From Streptomyces cupreus (GTDB lineage Bacteria; Actinomycetota; Actinomycetes; Streptomycetales; Streptomycetaceae): a stretch of 64,000 nt of DNA. Below, piece by piece: positions 12,191 through 24,085 of the stretch. The position numbers and the translations under genes are program-made. The stretch's first letter is position 1. Each line of letters opens with the position of its first letter. Under the pieces are notes generated by a model. It did not search any database. It was not told where the DNA came from and saw only the letters and a list, made by a program, of their open reading frames with translations. Location: assembly GCF_014257025.1 (NCBI RefSeq), contig NZ_JACMSF010000043.1, forward strand, positions 1 through 64,000, read 5' to 3'.

Positions 12191-13168
12191 TTACTTCTCC
12201 TCGATACGGGTGTGGGTGACGGCGGGCTGGTTGCCGCCCAGCAGCAGGTACAGGACCGCCATCCGGATGGAGACTCCGTTTGCGACCTGCTCGACTACGG
12301 TGCAGCGCTCGGAGTCGGCGACCTCGGCGGTGATCTCCATGCCGCGGACCATCGGGCCGGGGTGCATCACGATGGCGTGCTCGGGCATCTTCGCCATGCG
12401 CTCGCCGTCGAGGCCGTAGCGCCGCGAGTACTCGCGCTCGGTCGGGAAGAACGCGGCGTTCATGCGCTCACGCTGGACGCGCAGCATCATCACCGCGTCG
12501 GACTTGGGCAGTACGGCATCGAGGTCGTACGACACCACGCACGGCCAGGTGTCGACGCCGACCGGCACCAGGGTGGGCGGGGCGACCAGGGTGACCTCGG
12601 CGCCGAGGGTGTGCAGCAGGTCGACGTTGGAGCGGGCGACCCGGCTGTGCAGGACGTCGCCGACCAGCGTGATCCGCTTGCCGGCCAGGTCCTGGCCGAT
12701 CCCGGCGTCCCGGCCGACGAGCCGGCGGCGCATGGTGAAGGCGTCCAGCAGGGCCTGGGTGGGGTGCTGGTGGGTGCCGTCACCGGCGTTGATGACGACC
12801 GCGTCGATCCAGCCGGAGTTGGCGAGCCGGTACGGCGCTCCCGAGGCGCCGTGCCGGATGACCACGGCGTCGACGCCCATGGCCTCCAGGGTCTGGGCGG
12901 TGTCCTTGAGGGACTCGCCCTTGGACACGCTGGATCCCTTGGCGGAGAAGTTGATGACGTCCGCGGACAGTCGCTTCTCGGCGGCCTCGAAGGAGATACG
13001 CGTGCGCGTGGAGTCCTCGAAGAAGAGGTTGACGATGGTGCGGCCGCGCAGGGTCGGCAGCTTCTTGATGGGCCGGTCGGCCACCCGGGCCATCTCCTCG
13101 GCGGTGTCGAGGATCTGGACGGCGTCGTCGCGGGTGAGGTCGGCGGCCGAGATGAGATGACGCTGCAT
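12191..13168 (-). CDS. pyrB: aspartate carbamoyltransferase catalytic subunit
   Basis: Transfers the carbamoyl group to aspartate, the committed pyrimidine step. The 325-residue protein has the carbamoyl-phosphate motif [13 protein letters not shown] (about residues 49-61), the KGES loop, the [10 protein letters not shown] segment and the aspartate-domain HPGPMVRG. No regulatory pyrI gene follows, so control by PyrR is likely instead. It lies 88 bases downstream of pyrR and 4 bases upstream of pyrC in the same direction. Confidence 0.97.
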   Translation of the reverse strand: MQRHLISAADLTRDDAVQILDTAEEMARVADRPIKKLPTLRGRTIVNLFFEDSTRTRISFEAAEKRLSADVINFSAKGSSVSKGESLKDTAQTLEAMGVDAVVIRHGASGAPYRLANSGWIDAVVINAGDGTHQHPTQALLDAFTMRRRLVGRDAGIGQDLAGKRITLVGDVLHSRVARSNVDLLHTLGAEVTLVAPPTLVPVGVDTWPCVVSYDLDAVLPKSDAVMMLRVQRERMNAAFFPTEREYSRRYGLDGERMAKMPEHAIVMHPGPMVRGMEITAEVADSERCTVVEQVANGVSIRMAVLYLLLGGNQPAVTHTRIEEK

Positions 13169-13256
13169 CTGTCAGGCTCCGTAAGGCAGTTCAGGTTTGG
13201 GGAGATTCCGGGCAGGCGAGGGCGTACAGAACTGCGGCTGGGTACGCGGGCGCTTG

Positions 13257-13860
<604 letters not shown>

Positions 13861-13968
13861 CGTCGGGTTTGCGTCATCCACGGTAGCAGGCCGGGAAAAG
13901 GACCCGGATCACCCCCTTGGCGTAACCGGCCGTGGCTACCACGGAAGAGTCGGTGTGGACCATTCGGC

Positions 13969-13998
13969 TTGACGCAGAAGAGTCACGCTGCGTAACCT
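13969..13998 (+). promoter_or_regulatory. candidate bldD promoter with BldD operator
   Basis: TTGACG (13969-13974) and TAACCT (13993-13998) are separated by 18 bases, a good HrdB-type promoter. GTCACGCTGCGTAAC at 13982-13996 fits every fixed position of the BldD box I recall (NTNACNCWGNGTNAN) and covers the spacer and -10, so it would repress by blocking polymerase. A second, imperfect inverted repeat (TAACCTCAC and GTGAGTTA, 13993-14010) follows. This agrees with the known autorepression of bldD. The 252-base space from 13815 to 14066 also carries the pyrR leader on the other strand. Confidence 0.7.
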
Positions 13999-14066
13999 CA
14001 CAGTGAGTTACCAGCCGCGCGGCAGGAAGACGGCCGGCCGCGTCGACACAGTGTCCGGGGAGCCAT

Positions 14067-14567
14067 ATGTCCAGCGAATACGCCAAACAGCTCGGGGCCA
14101 AGCTCCGGGCCATCCGCACCCAGCAGGGCCTTTCCCTCCACGGTGTCGAGGAGAAGTCCCAGGGACGCTGGAAGGCCGTGGTGGTCGGCTCGTACGAGCG
14201 CGGTGACCGTGCCGTGACCGTGCAGCGCCTTGCCGAGCTGGCGGATTTCTACGGCGTTCCGGTGCAGGAGCTGCTGCCCGGCACCACGCCGGGCGGGGCC
14301 GCCGAGCCGCCGCCGAAGCTGGTCCTTGACTTGGAGCGGCTGGCCCACGTCCCGGCCGAGAAGGCGGGCCCCCTCCAGCGCTACGCTGCGACGATCCAGT
14401 CCCAGCGCGGTGACTACAACGGCAAGGTGCTCTCGATCCGCCAGGACGACCTGCGCACACTCGCCGTCATCTACGACCAGTCCCCCTCGGTCCTCACCGA
14501 GCAGCTGATCAGCTGGGGCGTGCTGGACGCCGACGCCCGTCGCGCGGTGTCCCACGAGGAGAGCTGA
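14067..14567 (+). CDS. bldD: BldD, cyclic-di-GMP-controlled master repressor of development
   Basis: Represses sporulation genes during vegetative growth in Streptomyces, as a dimer bridged by a c-di-GMP tetramer. The 166-residue protein has an N-terminal XRE-type helix-turn-helix (about residues 5-70, with LGAKLRAIRTQQGLSL and VVGSYERGDRAV) and a C-terminal domain. The c-di-GMP motif is intact: R114-G-D116, eight residues, then R125-Q-D-D128, exactly the RGD-X8-RQDD spacing of S. coelicolor BldD. GGGGAG precedes ATG 14067. The gene is single, divergent from the pyr operon, with an operator in its own promoter and a strong terminator after it. Confidence 0.98.
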   Translation: MSSEYAKQLGAKLRAIRTQQGLSLHGVEEKSQGRWKAVVVGSYERGDRAVTVQRLAELADFYGVPVQELLPGTTPGGAAEPPPKLVLDLERLAHVPAEKAGPLQRYAATIQSQRGDYNGKVLSIRQDDLRTLAVIYDQSPSVLTEQLISWGVLDADARRAVSHEES

Positions 14568-14593
14568 GCCTTCTGCCGACTGAGCAGAAACGT

Positions 14594-14635
14594 GCCGCCG
14601 GGCACCGGGACCAAGGGGTTCCGGTGCCCGGCGGC
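14594..14635 (+). terminator. terminator after bldD
   Basis: Perfect 15-base inverted repeat (GCCGCCGGGCACCGG and complement) with a 12-base loop, followed by TTTGT. It starts 27 bases after the bldD stop. Confidence 0.85.
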
Positions 14636-14711
14636 TTTGTGCATGCCCCGGAAGGGGGTGCTTCAAGGCGCCGTCAGGGACAAAGGCGGGGGCCGGCAGC
14701 CGCCGCACAGA

Positions 14712-14753
14712 CGCCGGGGGCCCGCAGCGCGCTCGCTGCGGGCCCCCGGCGTT
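14712..14753 (-). terminator. terminator after nusB (possibly bidirectional)
   Basis: Perfect inverted repeat with about 19-base arms (ACGCCGGGGGCCCGCAGCG and complement) and a 4-base loop, beginning 15 bases past the nusB stop. As bldD and nusB converge here, it could also back up the bldD terminator. Confidence 0.8.
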
Positions 14754-14767
14754 CGTCGTACCGCGGC

Positions 14768-15199
14768 TTACGCCTCGCGGCGCAGCGTCGGCTTCAGCTC
14801 CTTCAGACGGCCGAGGAGGCCGTTGACGAACGAGGGCGACTCGTCCGTGGAGAACTCCTTTGCCAGCTGCACCATCTCGTCGAGCACGACGGCGTCCGGG
14901 GTCCCGTCGACCCAGATCAGCTCGTAGGCGCCGAGCCGCAGGATGTTGCGGTCGACGACCGGCATCCGGTCGAGGGTCCAGCCGACCGAGTACTGCGCGA
15001 TCAGCTCGTCGATCCGCCGCGCGTGCTCCGCGTAGCCCTCGACCAGCTGCATCGTGTACTCGCTCACCGGCGGCTGCCGGGTGTCGGCCCGGGAGAGCCG
15101 GACCCAGTCCGCGAGGACCGTCAGGACGTCGGCGCCGCGCTGGTCGCCCTCGAAGAGGATCTGGAAGGCGCGCTTGCGGGCCGTGTTGCGGGCAGCCAC
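14768..15199 (-). CDS. nusB: transcription antitermination factor NusB
   Basis: Binds boxA RNA with ribosomal protein S10 and supports rRNA transcription antitermination. The all-helical 143-residue protein has the family pattern: ARKRAFQILFEGD at the N-terminus, then ELIAQYSVGWTLDRMPVVDRNILRLGAYEL and FVNGLLGRL near the end. The start is GTG 15199, only 2 bases after the efp stop, so it is surely in the efp operon. The efp-nusB pairing is common in Gram-positive bacteria. Confidence 0.96.
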   Translation of the reverse strand: MAARNTARKRAFQILFEGDQRGADVLTVLADWVRLSRADTRQPPVSEYTMQLVEGYAEHARRIDELIAQYSVGWTLDRMPVVDRNILRLGAYELIWVDGTPDAVVLDEMVQLAKEFSTDESPSFVNGLLGRLKELKPTLRREA

Positions 15200-15201
15200 G
15201 G

Positions 15202-15768
15202 TTAGCTGTTCACCCGGCCGAGGTAGTCGCTCGTGCGGGTGTCGACCTTGATCTTCTCACCGGTGGTGATGAAGAGCGGGACCTGGATCTGGTGGCCGGT
15301 CTCCAGCGTGGCGGGCTTGGTGCCACCGGTGGAGCGGTCACCCTGGACGCCCGGCTCGGTCTCCTGGATGACGAGCTCGACAGCGGCGGGCAGCTCCACG
15401 AAGAGCACCTCGCCCTCGTGCTGCGCGACGGTGGCGGTGAAACCCTCGATGAGGAAGTTGGCGGCGTCGCCGACGGCCTTGCGGTCGACCATCAGCTGGT
15501 CGTACGTCTCCATGTCCATGAAGACGAAGTACTCGCCGTCCATGTACGAGAACTGCATGTCGCGCTTGTCGACAGTGGCCGTCTCGACCTTGACACCGGC
15601 GTTGAACGTCTTGTCGACGACCTTGCCGGAGAGCACGTTCTTGAGCTTGGTGCGCACGAAGGCCGGGCCCTTGCCGGGCTTGACGTGCTGGAACTCGACG
15701 ACGGACCAGAGCTGGCCGCCTTCGAGCTTGAGCACCATGCCGTTCTTGAGGTCGTTCGTGGAAGCCAC
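15202..15768 (-). CDS. efp: translation elongation factor P
   Basis: Rescues ribosomes stalled at polyproline stretches. The 188-residue product has the three-domain EF-P layout. Domain I carries the loop [12 protein letters not shown], with Lys33 at the tip that enters the peptidyl-transferase centre, and the C-terminal OB domain ends in [13 protein letters not shown]. The palindromic PGKGP loop is the actinobacterial type, reported to work without the lysine modifications of E. coli or Bacillus; no modification genes (epmA, ymfI) are seen nearby. GTG 15768 has AGGAGA upstream. A longer open frame upstream is spurious. Confidence 0.97.
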   Translation of the reverse strand: MASTNDLKNGMVLKLEGGQLWSVVEFQHVKPGKGPAFVRTKLKNVLSGKVVDKTFNAGVKVETATVDKRDMQFSYMDGEYFVFMDMETYDQLMVDRKAVGDAANFLIEGFTATVAQHEGEVLFVELPAAVELVIQETEPGVQGDRSTGGTKPATLETGHQIQVPLFITTGEKIKVDTRTSDYLGRVNS

Positions 15769-15817
15769 GGTTGCGGAATCTCCTGGACTGACGTGGACGA
15801 CCCCGGCGCACGCACTC

Positions 15818-16924
15818 CTACAGCGCGAGCAGCTCCTTGGTCGTGATGGTGAGTAGCTCGGGTCCGCCGTCCGCCTCGGGGCGGACGACGAGCGTGTCAT
15901 CGATCCGGACGCCGCCCCGGCCCGGGAGGTGGACCCCCGGTTCGACGGTGACCGGCACGCAAGCGTCCAGTTTACCCATGGCCGCGGGGGCCAGCTGCGG
16001 GTCCTCGTCGATTTCGAGCCCGACGCCATGGCCGGTGAGCGGTGGCAGACCCTCCGCATGACCCGCGGAGTCCAGCACCTGGCGGGCCGCGCGGTCCACG
16101 TCACGGTAGGCGGCGCCGGGTGCGAGGGACTCCCGGCCGGCGCGCTGAGCGGCGAAGACGAGGTCGTACAGCTCGATCTGCCAGTCCGCCGGTGAGGTGC
16201 CGATGACGAAGGTACGGCCGATCTCGCACCGGTAACCGCGATAGGTGGCGCCCAGGCAGACGGAGAGGAAGTCGCCCTCCTCGACCCGCCGGTCGGTAGG
16301 CCGGTGTGCGCGTCTGCCTGAGTTCGGGCCGGTGGCGACGGACGTCGGGAAGGCGGGGCCGTCGGCGCCGTGGTCGACCAGCCGGCGCTCCAACTCCAGC
16401 GCGAGATGCCGTTCGGTGCGGCCGACGAGGATGGACTCCAGCAGCTCGCCGAGGGCCTGATCGGCGATCTCGGCGCCGATGCGCAGGCAGGAGATCTCCT
16501 CCTCGTCCTTCACCACCCTGAGCTGCTCGACGGCTCCGCCCAGCTCTGCGAGGCGCAGCCGGGGCACCACCGAGCTGATGGCTCGGTACCGGGCGACGGT
16601 GAGGTGATGCTCCTCCACGGCCAGGGATTCGGCGTGCTGCGCTGCCGCGAGGTCGGCCGCGGCCACGGCGGGGTCGCCGTCGGTGCCGGGCAGGTTGTGC
16701 ACCCTCAGCGCTTCGTCCGGGCGGCCTTCCGTCGGGCGGTCGTCGGGCGGGCCGGTGCACACCAGCAGATCCTCGGTACGTCCGATCAGCAGGGCCGCGC
16801 CCTTCGGCGCTGCGCCCGCGAGGTAGCGAACGTTCGCGGGGCGGGTGACGAGTGCGGACTGGCTGCCGCCGGCTTGGCAGCGGTCCCTGAGCCTTGCTCG
16901 GCGGGTGGCGTACACCTCTGACAT
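15818..16924 (-). CDS. M24-family (Xaa-Pro aminopeptidase-like) protein with altered metal ligands
   Basis: Pita-bread-fold protein like PepQ and aminopeptidase P. The 368 residues comprise an N-terminal creatinase-like domain (1-140) and a C-terminal catalytic-fold domain. The five expected metal ligands are Asp, Asp, His, Glu, Glu. Here the aligned residues are Cys223 (in LSVCLGA), Glu234 (CEIGRT), His299 (TGHGVGL), Glu328 (VEPG) and Asp342 (GVRIDDT), so three of five differ. The substrate-pocket His207 is kept. It may bind a different metal, have low activity or be a non-enzymatic relative. It lies 49 bases upstream of efp, the usual place for this family. Confidence 0.85.
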   Translation of the reverse strand: MSEVYATRRARLRDRCQAGGSQSALVTRPANVRYLAGAAPKGAALLIGRTEDLLVCTGPPDDRPTEGRPDEALRVHNLPGTDGDPAVAAADLAAAQHAESLAVEEHHLTVARYRAISSVVPRLRLAELGGAVEQLRVVKDEEEISCLRIGAEIADQALGELLESILVGRTERHLALELERRLVDHGADGPAFPTSVATGPNSGRRAHRPTDRRVEEGDFLSVCLGATYRGYRCEIGRTFVIGTSPADWQIELYDLVFAAQRAGRESLAPGAAYRDVDRAARQVLDSAGHAEGLPPLTGHGVGLEIDEDPQLAPAAMGKLDACVPVTVEPGVHLPGRGGVRIDDTLVVRPEADGGPELLTITTKELLAL

Positions 16925-17010
16925 GTGTCGAGCGTAGGAGCTTTGTAAGTGCGGCGCGTTTTGGGAGGGCCGAGTGGGGGGTGGTTCGGATGTGTGCCGG
17001 GTGCGGGTCT

Positions 17011-17050
17011 GTGGGGGCTTGTCGCGCAGTTCCCCGCGCCCCTTGGGTAC
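17011..17050. repeat. dispersed Streptomyces intergenic element
   Basis: The segment GGGGCTTGTCGCGCAGTTCC (17014-17033), continuing into CCGCGCCCCTTGGG, is a close match to a short GC-rich element I recall as scattered in many copies through Streptomyces intergenic DNA. Its core can form a GCGC...GCGC stem. It sits between a peptidase-like gene and a P-loop gene. Only one copy is in this window. Confidence 0.6.
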
Positions 17051-17067
17051 GTCCCCCCTCAGGCCTG

Positions 17068-17934
17068 TTACCAGCTCGGGGGGCTTGCTATTGACCTTGC
17101 CAGTACGTCATCCAGGACCTGTGCCGTCTGTGGGACATCCAGCTGGGAGTTGTCGATGATCGGCAGGCCCGAGCCGTACCAGCCCGCCATGCGGCCGTGG
17201 ATGCGGGCCACCTCCTCGTCGGTGAGGCGGCGGTTGCCTGAGCGTTCCGCGTTGCGTTCCAGGACGATTTCCAGGCCCGGCAACAGAACCACCGGCAACA
17301 GTCCCGGCCCTACATGTCGCTTCCAGCCGCCCAGGCCCACCACCGGGCGGTCCGGGAAGACCGCGTCGTCGAGGATGCAGGAGATGCCGTTCGCCAGGAA
17401 GTTGCGGGCGGCGAAGCCGCAGGTGCGACGGGCCAGGCGGTACTGGGCCTCGGAGTTGTCGTTCCAGCCGGTCTGGGGGTCGGCGAAGCCGGAGCGGACC
17501 CATTCGCGGACGTCGTCGAGGCTGATGTGGGCCGTGGGGACCCGGCGATGGTCGGCCCAGTACTTGGCGACGCTGGTCTTTCCTGCGCCCGCCGGGCCGA
17601 TGAGCAGCACCGCGAGGGTCGTACCGGAAGGATCGGGCGCGGCCGGGGCGGGCGGGGTGCTCGGCCTGGCGACCGGGCCGCCGGGGGGCAGCGGCACATG
17701 GCCGGTGGTGTCCGGGGTCAGTGGCTGCGGGACGTGCTGGGGGGCGGGCGGAACCGAGCCGGGCGGCGGTCCGGTGAAGCCCGGGGCCGGGGGCGGCGGG
17801 GGCACGGGGGCGGCTCCCTGGTGCGGGCCCGGGTGCGGCGGACCCGGGTGTTGTGCGGCCGGGGACCAGCCGACGGCCGGTCCGTGCCCCGGCTGGTGGG
17901 GCGGCGGCAGCGGAGAACCCACTGCGTGCTGCAT
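17068..17934 (-). CDS. proline-rich P-loop kinase-like protein
   Basis: Function unknown. The N-terminal 100 or so residues are Pro/Gly/His-rich and surely disordered. The C-terminal part is a P-loop NTPase of the small kinase/zeta-toxin-like type: VLLIGPAGAGKTSVAKYWA Walker A, then SLDDVREWVR, CILDDAVF as a possible Walker B, and LEIVLERNAERSGNRRL with arginines suited to a lid. Start is uncertain: ATG 17934 has GGAG 9 bases upstream, while ATG 17949 or 18066 would lengthen it, and the last would cross the aroB terminator. It follows aroB after that terminator. Confidence 0.75.
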   Translation of the reverse strand: MQHAVGSPLPPPHQPGHGPAVGWSPAAQHPGPPHPGPHQGAAPVPPPPPAPGFTGPPPGSVPPAPQHVPQPLTPDTTGHVPLPPGGPVARPSTPPAPAAPDPSGTTLAVLLIGPAGAGKTSVAKYWADHRRVPTAHISLDDVREWVRSGFADPQTGWNDNSEAQYRLARRTCGFAARNFLANGISCILDDAVFPDRPVVGLGGWKRHVGPGLLPVVLLPGLEIVLERNAERSGNRRLTDEEVARIHGRMAGWYGSGLPIIDNSQLDVPQTAQVLDDVLARSIASPPSW

Positions 17935-18007
17935 CCGGTGCCACTCCATCTCGTACGGGCCATTGGCGCTGGCAGCGAGGGGCGAGCCCCGCTCCCTACG
18001 GAACGGT

Positions 18008-18047
18008 ACCGCCCCCGGCCATCGTTTGGTGAACGGCCGGGGGCGGT
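18008..18047 (-). terminator. terminator after aroB
   Basis: Perfect 13-base inverted repeat ACCGCCCCCGGCC / GGCCGGGGGCGGT with a 14-base loop, 53 bases beyond the aroB stop. It separates aroB from the P-loop gene. Confidence 0.8.
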
Positions 18048-18099
18048 CCGAAGTGCCCATGCGCACACGGAAAATCGGGCGTACGGCGCCCCGGCGGAC

Positions 18100-20921
<2,822 letters not shown>

Positions 20922-21104
20922 CGATGCTCCTCAGTCTCGCGCCCTGGTACTGCCCTTCGTACGCGCGTCCTCGCGTACGGCGACGGCAGACCAGGTGCGC
21001 GGCCCCGGCCCGCCACTTCCGATCCTCCCACGTCCCGGGGCCGTCCCCGGCCGCCGGTCCATCAGTCGGACGCGAATGTGTCAGCCCGCGACGCGGCTGC
21101 GCCA

Positions 21105-21386
21105 TCAGGCGGAGCCGTCCTCCGTGCGCCGCGGCGGGGCGTACGCGCCGAGGTAGTCCGCCCCGCGCCCCTGGTCGTACTGGACCTCCGCCGGAACCGG
21201 CTGCGCCTGTGCCTGGCGCAGGGCACGGCGGTAGGCGATCTTGTTGCGCAGCTTGATGACCCAGGTCGCCAGCACGGCCACGATGATCAGTACGAGCACG
21301 GTGTTCTGCGCCCAGTCGGGCAGGAACCACAGCAGGCTCTCGAAGATCTGGCTCTTGGCGGACGCCAGCGGCTGGCCTGTGGACAT
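21105..21386 (-). CDS. small single-pass membrane protein, unknown function
   Basis: Not recognised beyond being a conserved Streptomyces neighbour of aroC. The 93-residue product has one hydrophobic helix (about residues 27-44, AQNTVLVLIIVAVLATWV), a basic patch immediately after it (KLRNKIAYRRALR), and a polar Pro/Tyr-rich tail. The topology suggests the tail faces the cytosol. AGGAGGGG lies 10 bases before ATG 21386. It stands between aroE and aroC in the same direction. Confidence 0.75.
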   Translation of the reverse strand: MSTGQPLASAKSQIFESLLWFLPDWAQNTVLVLIIVAVLATWVIKLRNKIAYRRALRQAQAQPVPAEVQYDQGRGADYLGAYAPPRRTEDGSA

Positions 21387-21434
21387 CGAACGTGTTCCCC
21401 TCCTGGTCCCGCCCCCTGCGGAACCGGAAGGATC

Positions 21435-22274
21435 TTATCGGGCGTCGAGCGCGTGTTCGCCCGCTTTTCGCATCGCGTCCAGCGGGGCCGGAGTGCGTCC
21501 CGTCATCTGCTCGACCTGGAGCACCGCCTGATGGACCAGCAGGTCGAGACCGCTGACGACGGCCCCGCCGAACATGGACCAGCGGGCCGCGAGTGCGGTG
21601 GGCCACGGCTCGTAGAGCACGTCGAACAGTGTCGCGGGCCGCTCCGGTACGGCGGCGGCGAGCTCGTCGGTCGTACCGGCCGGCGTGGTCGCGATGACCA
21701 GGGGCGCGCGGAGCGCCTCGGCGGCGTCCGCCCAGTCCGCCGTACGCACCTCGACGTCGAGTCGCTCGCCCCACTCCCGCATCTCCGCGGCGCGGGCGGC
21801 GCTGCGGACGTAGGCGACGACCTCGCCGGTGCAGATACGCGCGAGCGCGGCCAGCGCGGAGGAGGCGGTGGCGCCGGCGCCCAGGATCGCGGCGGAGCCG
21901 ACCTGTTCGATGCCGCGTTCGCGGAGGGCGGCGACCATGCCGGGGATGTCGGTGTTGTCGCCGACGCGGCGGCCGTCCTCGGTGAACACCACGGTGTTGA
22001 CCGCCTCGACCGAGCGGGCCGTCTCGCTGATCTCGTCGAGCAGCGGGATGACCGCCCGCTTCAGCGGCATGGTCAGCGACAGTCCGGCCCACTCCGGTCC
22101 GAGTTCGGCGAAGAACCCGGGCAGCGCGGCCTCGTCCACCTCGAACCGGTCGTACGTCCAGCCGGCCAGCCCCAGCTCCTCGTACGCGGCGCGGTGCAGC
22201 ACCGGCGAGAGGGAGTGGGCGATGGGCGAACCGAGCACGGCGGCCCGGCGGGCGTCAGTGCCCTGAACTGTCAT
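21435..22274 (-). CDS. aroE: shikimate dehydrogenase (NADP+)
   Basis: Reduces 3-dehydroshikimate to shikimate. The 279-residue protein has the substrate-binding LGSPIAHSLSPVLHRAAY, the catalytic Lys in SLTMPLKRAV, GDNTDI with the catalytic Asp, and a Rossmann segment AILGAGATASSALAAL for NADP. The length is typical. It starts 22 bases after the mltG stop, so it probably shares a transcript with mltG and the aro genes that follow. Confidence 0.95.
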   Translation of the reverse strand: MTVQGTDARRAAVLGSPIAHSLSPVLHRAAYEELGLAGWTYDRFEVDEAALPGFFAELGPEWAGLSLTMPLKRAVIPLLDEISETARSVEAVNTVVFTEDGRRVGDNTDIPGMVAALRERGIEQVGSAAILGAGATASSALAALARICTGEVVAYVRSAARAAEMREWGERLDVEVRTADWADAAEALRAPLVIATTPAGTTDELAAAVPERPATLFDVLYEPWPTALAARWSMFGGAVVSGLDLLVHQAVLQVEQMTGRTPAPLDAMRKAGEHALDAR

Positions 22275-22296
22275 TGAACCTGTTCCTCAGTACTTG

Positions 22297-23964
22297 TTAC
22301 CGCGACGCGTTGAACCGCTCGACCAGCTTCTCGTGTTCGGCGAGGGTCTTGGTGAACTTGCTGGTCTTGCCGTCCAGCGAGATGAAGTAGTACCAGCCGT
22401 CGTCCGTCGGGTTCAGCGCGCCCTTCAGCGCCTCTTCGCCGGGGTTGTCGATGGGGCCGGGCGGCAGACCCTTGACGAAGTATGTGTTGTACGGGTTGTC
22501 GTACTGCCTCAGCTCGGCGATCGACAGGTCGATCTTGCTCTGGTTCTTGATGTAGTTGTACGTGGAGTCGAACTCCAAAGACCCGTAGGTCTCGGGGTTG
22601 CCGGGCTTGAGGCGGTTGTAGACGACCTCGGCCATCTTGCGGAAGTCGTCGTGGCTGGTGCCCTCGGCCTGCGCCAGGCTCGCCACGGTGAGCAGCTCCC
22701 AGGGGCCGTCCAGGCCCAGGCTCTCCGCCTTCTTCTCCAGGCCGAGCTCCTCGTACTGCTCCGTGGCCCGGGCGACCATCTGCTTGAGGACGGCCTCGGG
22801 CTTCTGCCCCTTGGCCACCGGGTAGCTGGACGGGTAGAGGAAGCCCTCCAGGGGATCCTTGACGTTCTTGTGGTTCGTCGCCCAGTCGGGGAGGCCGAGG
22901 CTCTTCCACTTCTCGTCGGCGATCTCCGCTGTCGTGCCCTTGTCGAGTTCGAGACGCGAGTCGATCATCTCGTAGACCCGGACGTTGCGGGTGCCCTCGG
23001 GGATGATCAGGTTGTTCTGGCTCTTCGGGCTGAGCATCAGTTCGACCGCACTGTCGGCCGACATCTCCTTCTCCAGCGTGTAGACGCCGGCCTGGATCGT
23101 GTTGCCCTTCGGGTTCTGCTGCTGAGCGGCGACGAACGCGTCGACGCTCTTGACCACGCCCTTCGCCTTCAGCTCCTGGCCGATGGCATAGCCGCCGGCG
23201 CCCTTGGGAATCTCGACGGTCACCTGCTCGCCGTTGCCGCTGCCCGCGTAGTCCGGGGCGTCGCCGAAACGATCCTGGTAAAACTGGTACCCGAAATATC
23301 CGACACCGGCGACGCCGCCGCCGAACACCAGCAGGACCACCAGACAGGCGCATCCACTGCGCCGTTTCTTGCCCTTGCCGCCCCGGCCGCGCCGCTCACC
23401 GCGGCCGCGCCGGTCCCCCGGCTCGTCGTCGAAGTCGTCGTCATCGTCCCCGCCGCCACCCGCGAAGAAGGCGTGCTCACCCTGGTCGGGACCCGGGTCC
23501 CAGTCGGTACGCGGCTCCGGCTCGGTCTGTCGCCGGCTCGGCGGCTCCGGCGGCGGGTACGCCTCGGGCGTGCCGTAGTAGTCCGGCTGCTGCTCGCCAT
23601 AGGCGGCGGCCTGCTGGTCGTACGGGTCCGAGGGGTCGGTGTACTGGACATGCGTATGCGTGCCGGTGCCCCAGCCGGTGTTGTCGTACCCCTGCTGACC
23701 CTGGCCCGGATACTGCTGCTGGTCGTACTGCTGCGGGTACTGCTGCTGCGCCTGACCGTATCCGGCCTGCTGGCCGGTGCCCCAGTCGCCGTACTGCGGC
23801 TGCTGCGGCTGCGGCTGCGGCTGCGGCGGATAGTGCTGCGGCTGGCCGCCGTAGGGGGACTGCCGGCCCGCGTCGGCCTGCTGTCCCTCCCATCCACCGT
23901 CCCCGTAGTACGGGTCCTCGGGATGCCACGGTTCGGAGCCCTGGCCCCGGCCATACTCAGTCAT
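22297..23964 (-). CDS. mltG: endolytic transglycosylase MltG-like protein with long disordered N-terminus
   Basis: MltG cleaves nascent peptidoglycan strands and sets glycan length at the membrane. The 555 residues comprise a Gln/Tyr/Pro-rich disordered cytosolic tail (1-200), one transmembrane helix (about 205-230), a LysM-like domain (245-300) and the YceG catalytic domain (330-550), ending near EKLVERFNASR. At the family active site, usually ASxxEKE, the sequence is ASLAQAEG (428-435): the first Glu is Gln432 and the second is kept as Glu434. Whether this alters activity is unclear. ATG 23964 follows AGGGGA. It is adjacent to ruvX, as in many bacteria. Confidence 0.92.
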   Translation of the reverse strand: MTEYGRGQGSEPWHPEDPYYGDGGWEGQQADAGRQSPYGGQPQHYPPQPQPQPQQPQYGDWGTGQQAGYGQAQQQYPQQYDQQQYPGQGQQGYDNTGWGTGTHTHVQYTDPSDPYDQQAAAYGEQQPDYYGTPEAYPPPEPPSRRQTEPEPRTDWDPGPDQGEHAFFAGGGGDDDDDFDDEPGDRRGRGERRGRGGKGKKRRSGCACLVVLLVFGGGVAGVGYFGYQFYQDRFGDAPDYAGSGNGEQVTVEIPKGAGGYAIGQELKAKGVVKSVDAFVAAQQQNPKGNTIQAGVYTLEKEMSADSAVELMLSPKSQNNLIIPEGTRNVRVYEMIDSRLELDKGTTAEIADEKWKSLGLPDWATNHKNVKDPLEGFLYPSSYPVAKGQKPEAVLKQMVARATEQYEELGLEKKAESLGLDGPWELLTVASLAQAEGTSHDDFRKMAEVVYNRLKPGNPETYGSLEFDSTYNYIKNQSKIDLSIAELRQYDNPYNTYFVKGLPPGPIDNPGEEALKGALNPTDDGWYYFISLDGKTSKFTKTLAEHEKLVERFNASR

Positions 23965-24085
23965 CGATCCCCTAGAGCCGCGAGGCGGCGGTCGCGCGGC
24001 GTCGAGCCCGGCTTCCGTTCCGCCTCTCTTTGTGCGGTGGCTGTTCGAACACCGCCGCATCGCGCGGAACGTTACCGTATCGCGA

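Noticed and set aside
18048-18099. A longer start (18066) for the proline-rich P-loop gene
   Set aside because: It would place the aroB terminator hairpin inside the coding region and lacks a ribosome binding site.
23690-23830. A DNA repeat array from CTGCTG/CTGCGG runs
   Set aside because: These encode the Gln/Pro/Tyr-rich tail of MltG and are explained by coding of a low-complexity protein.
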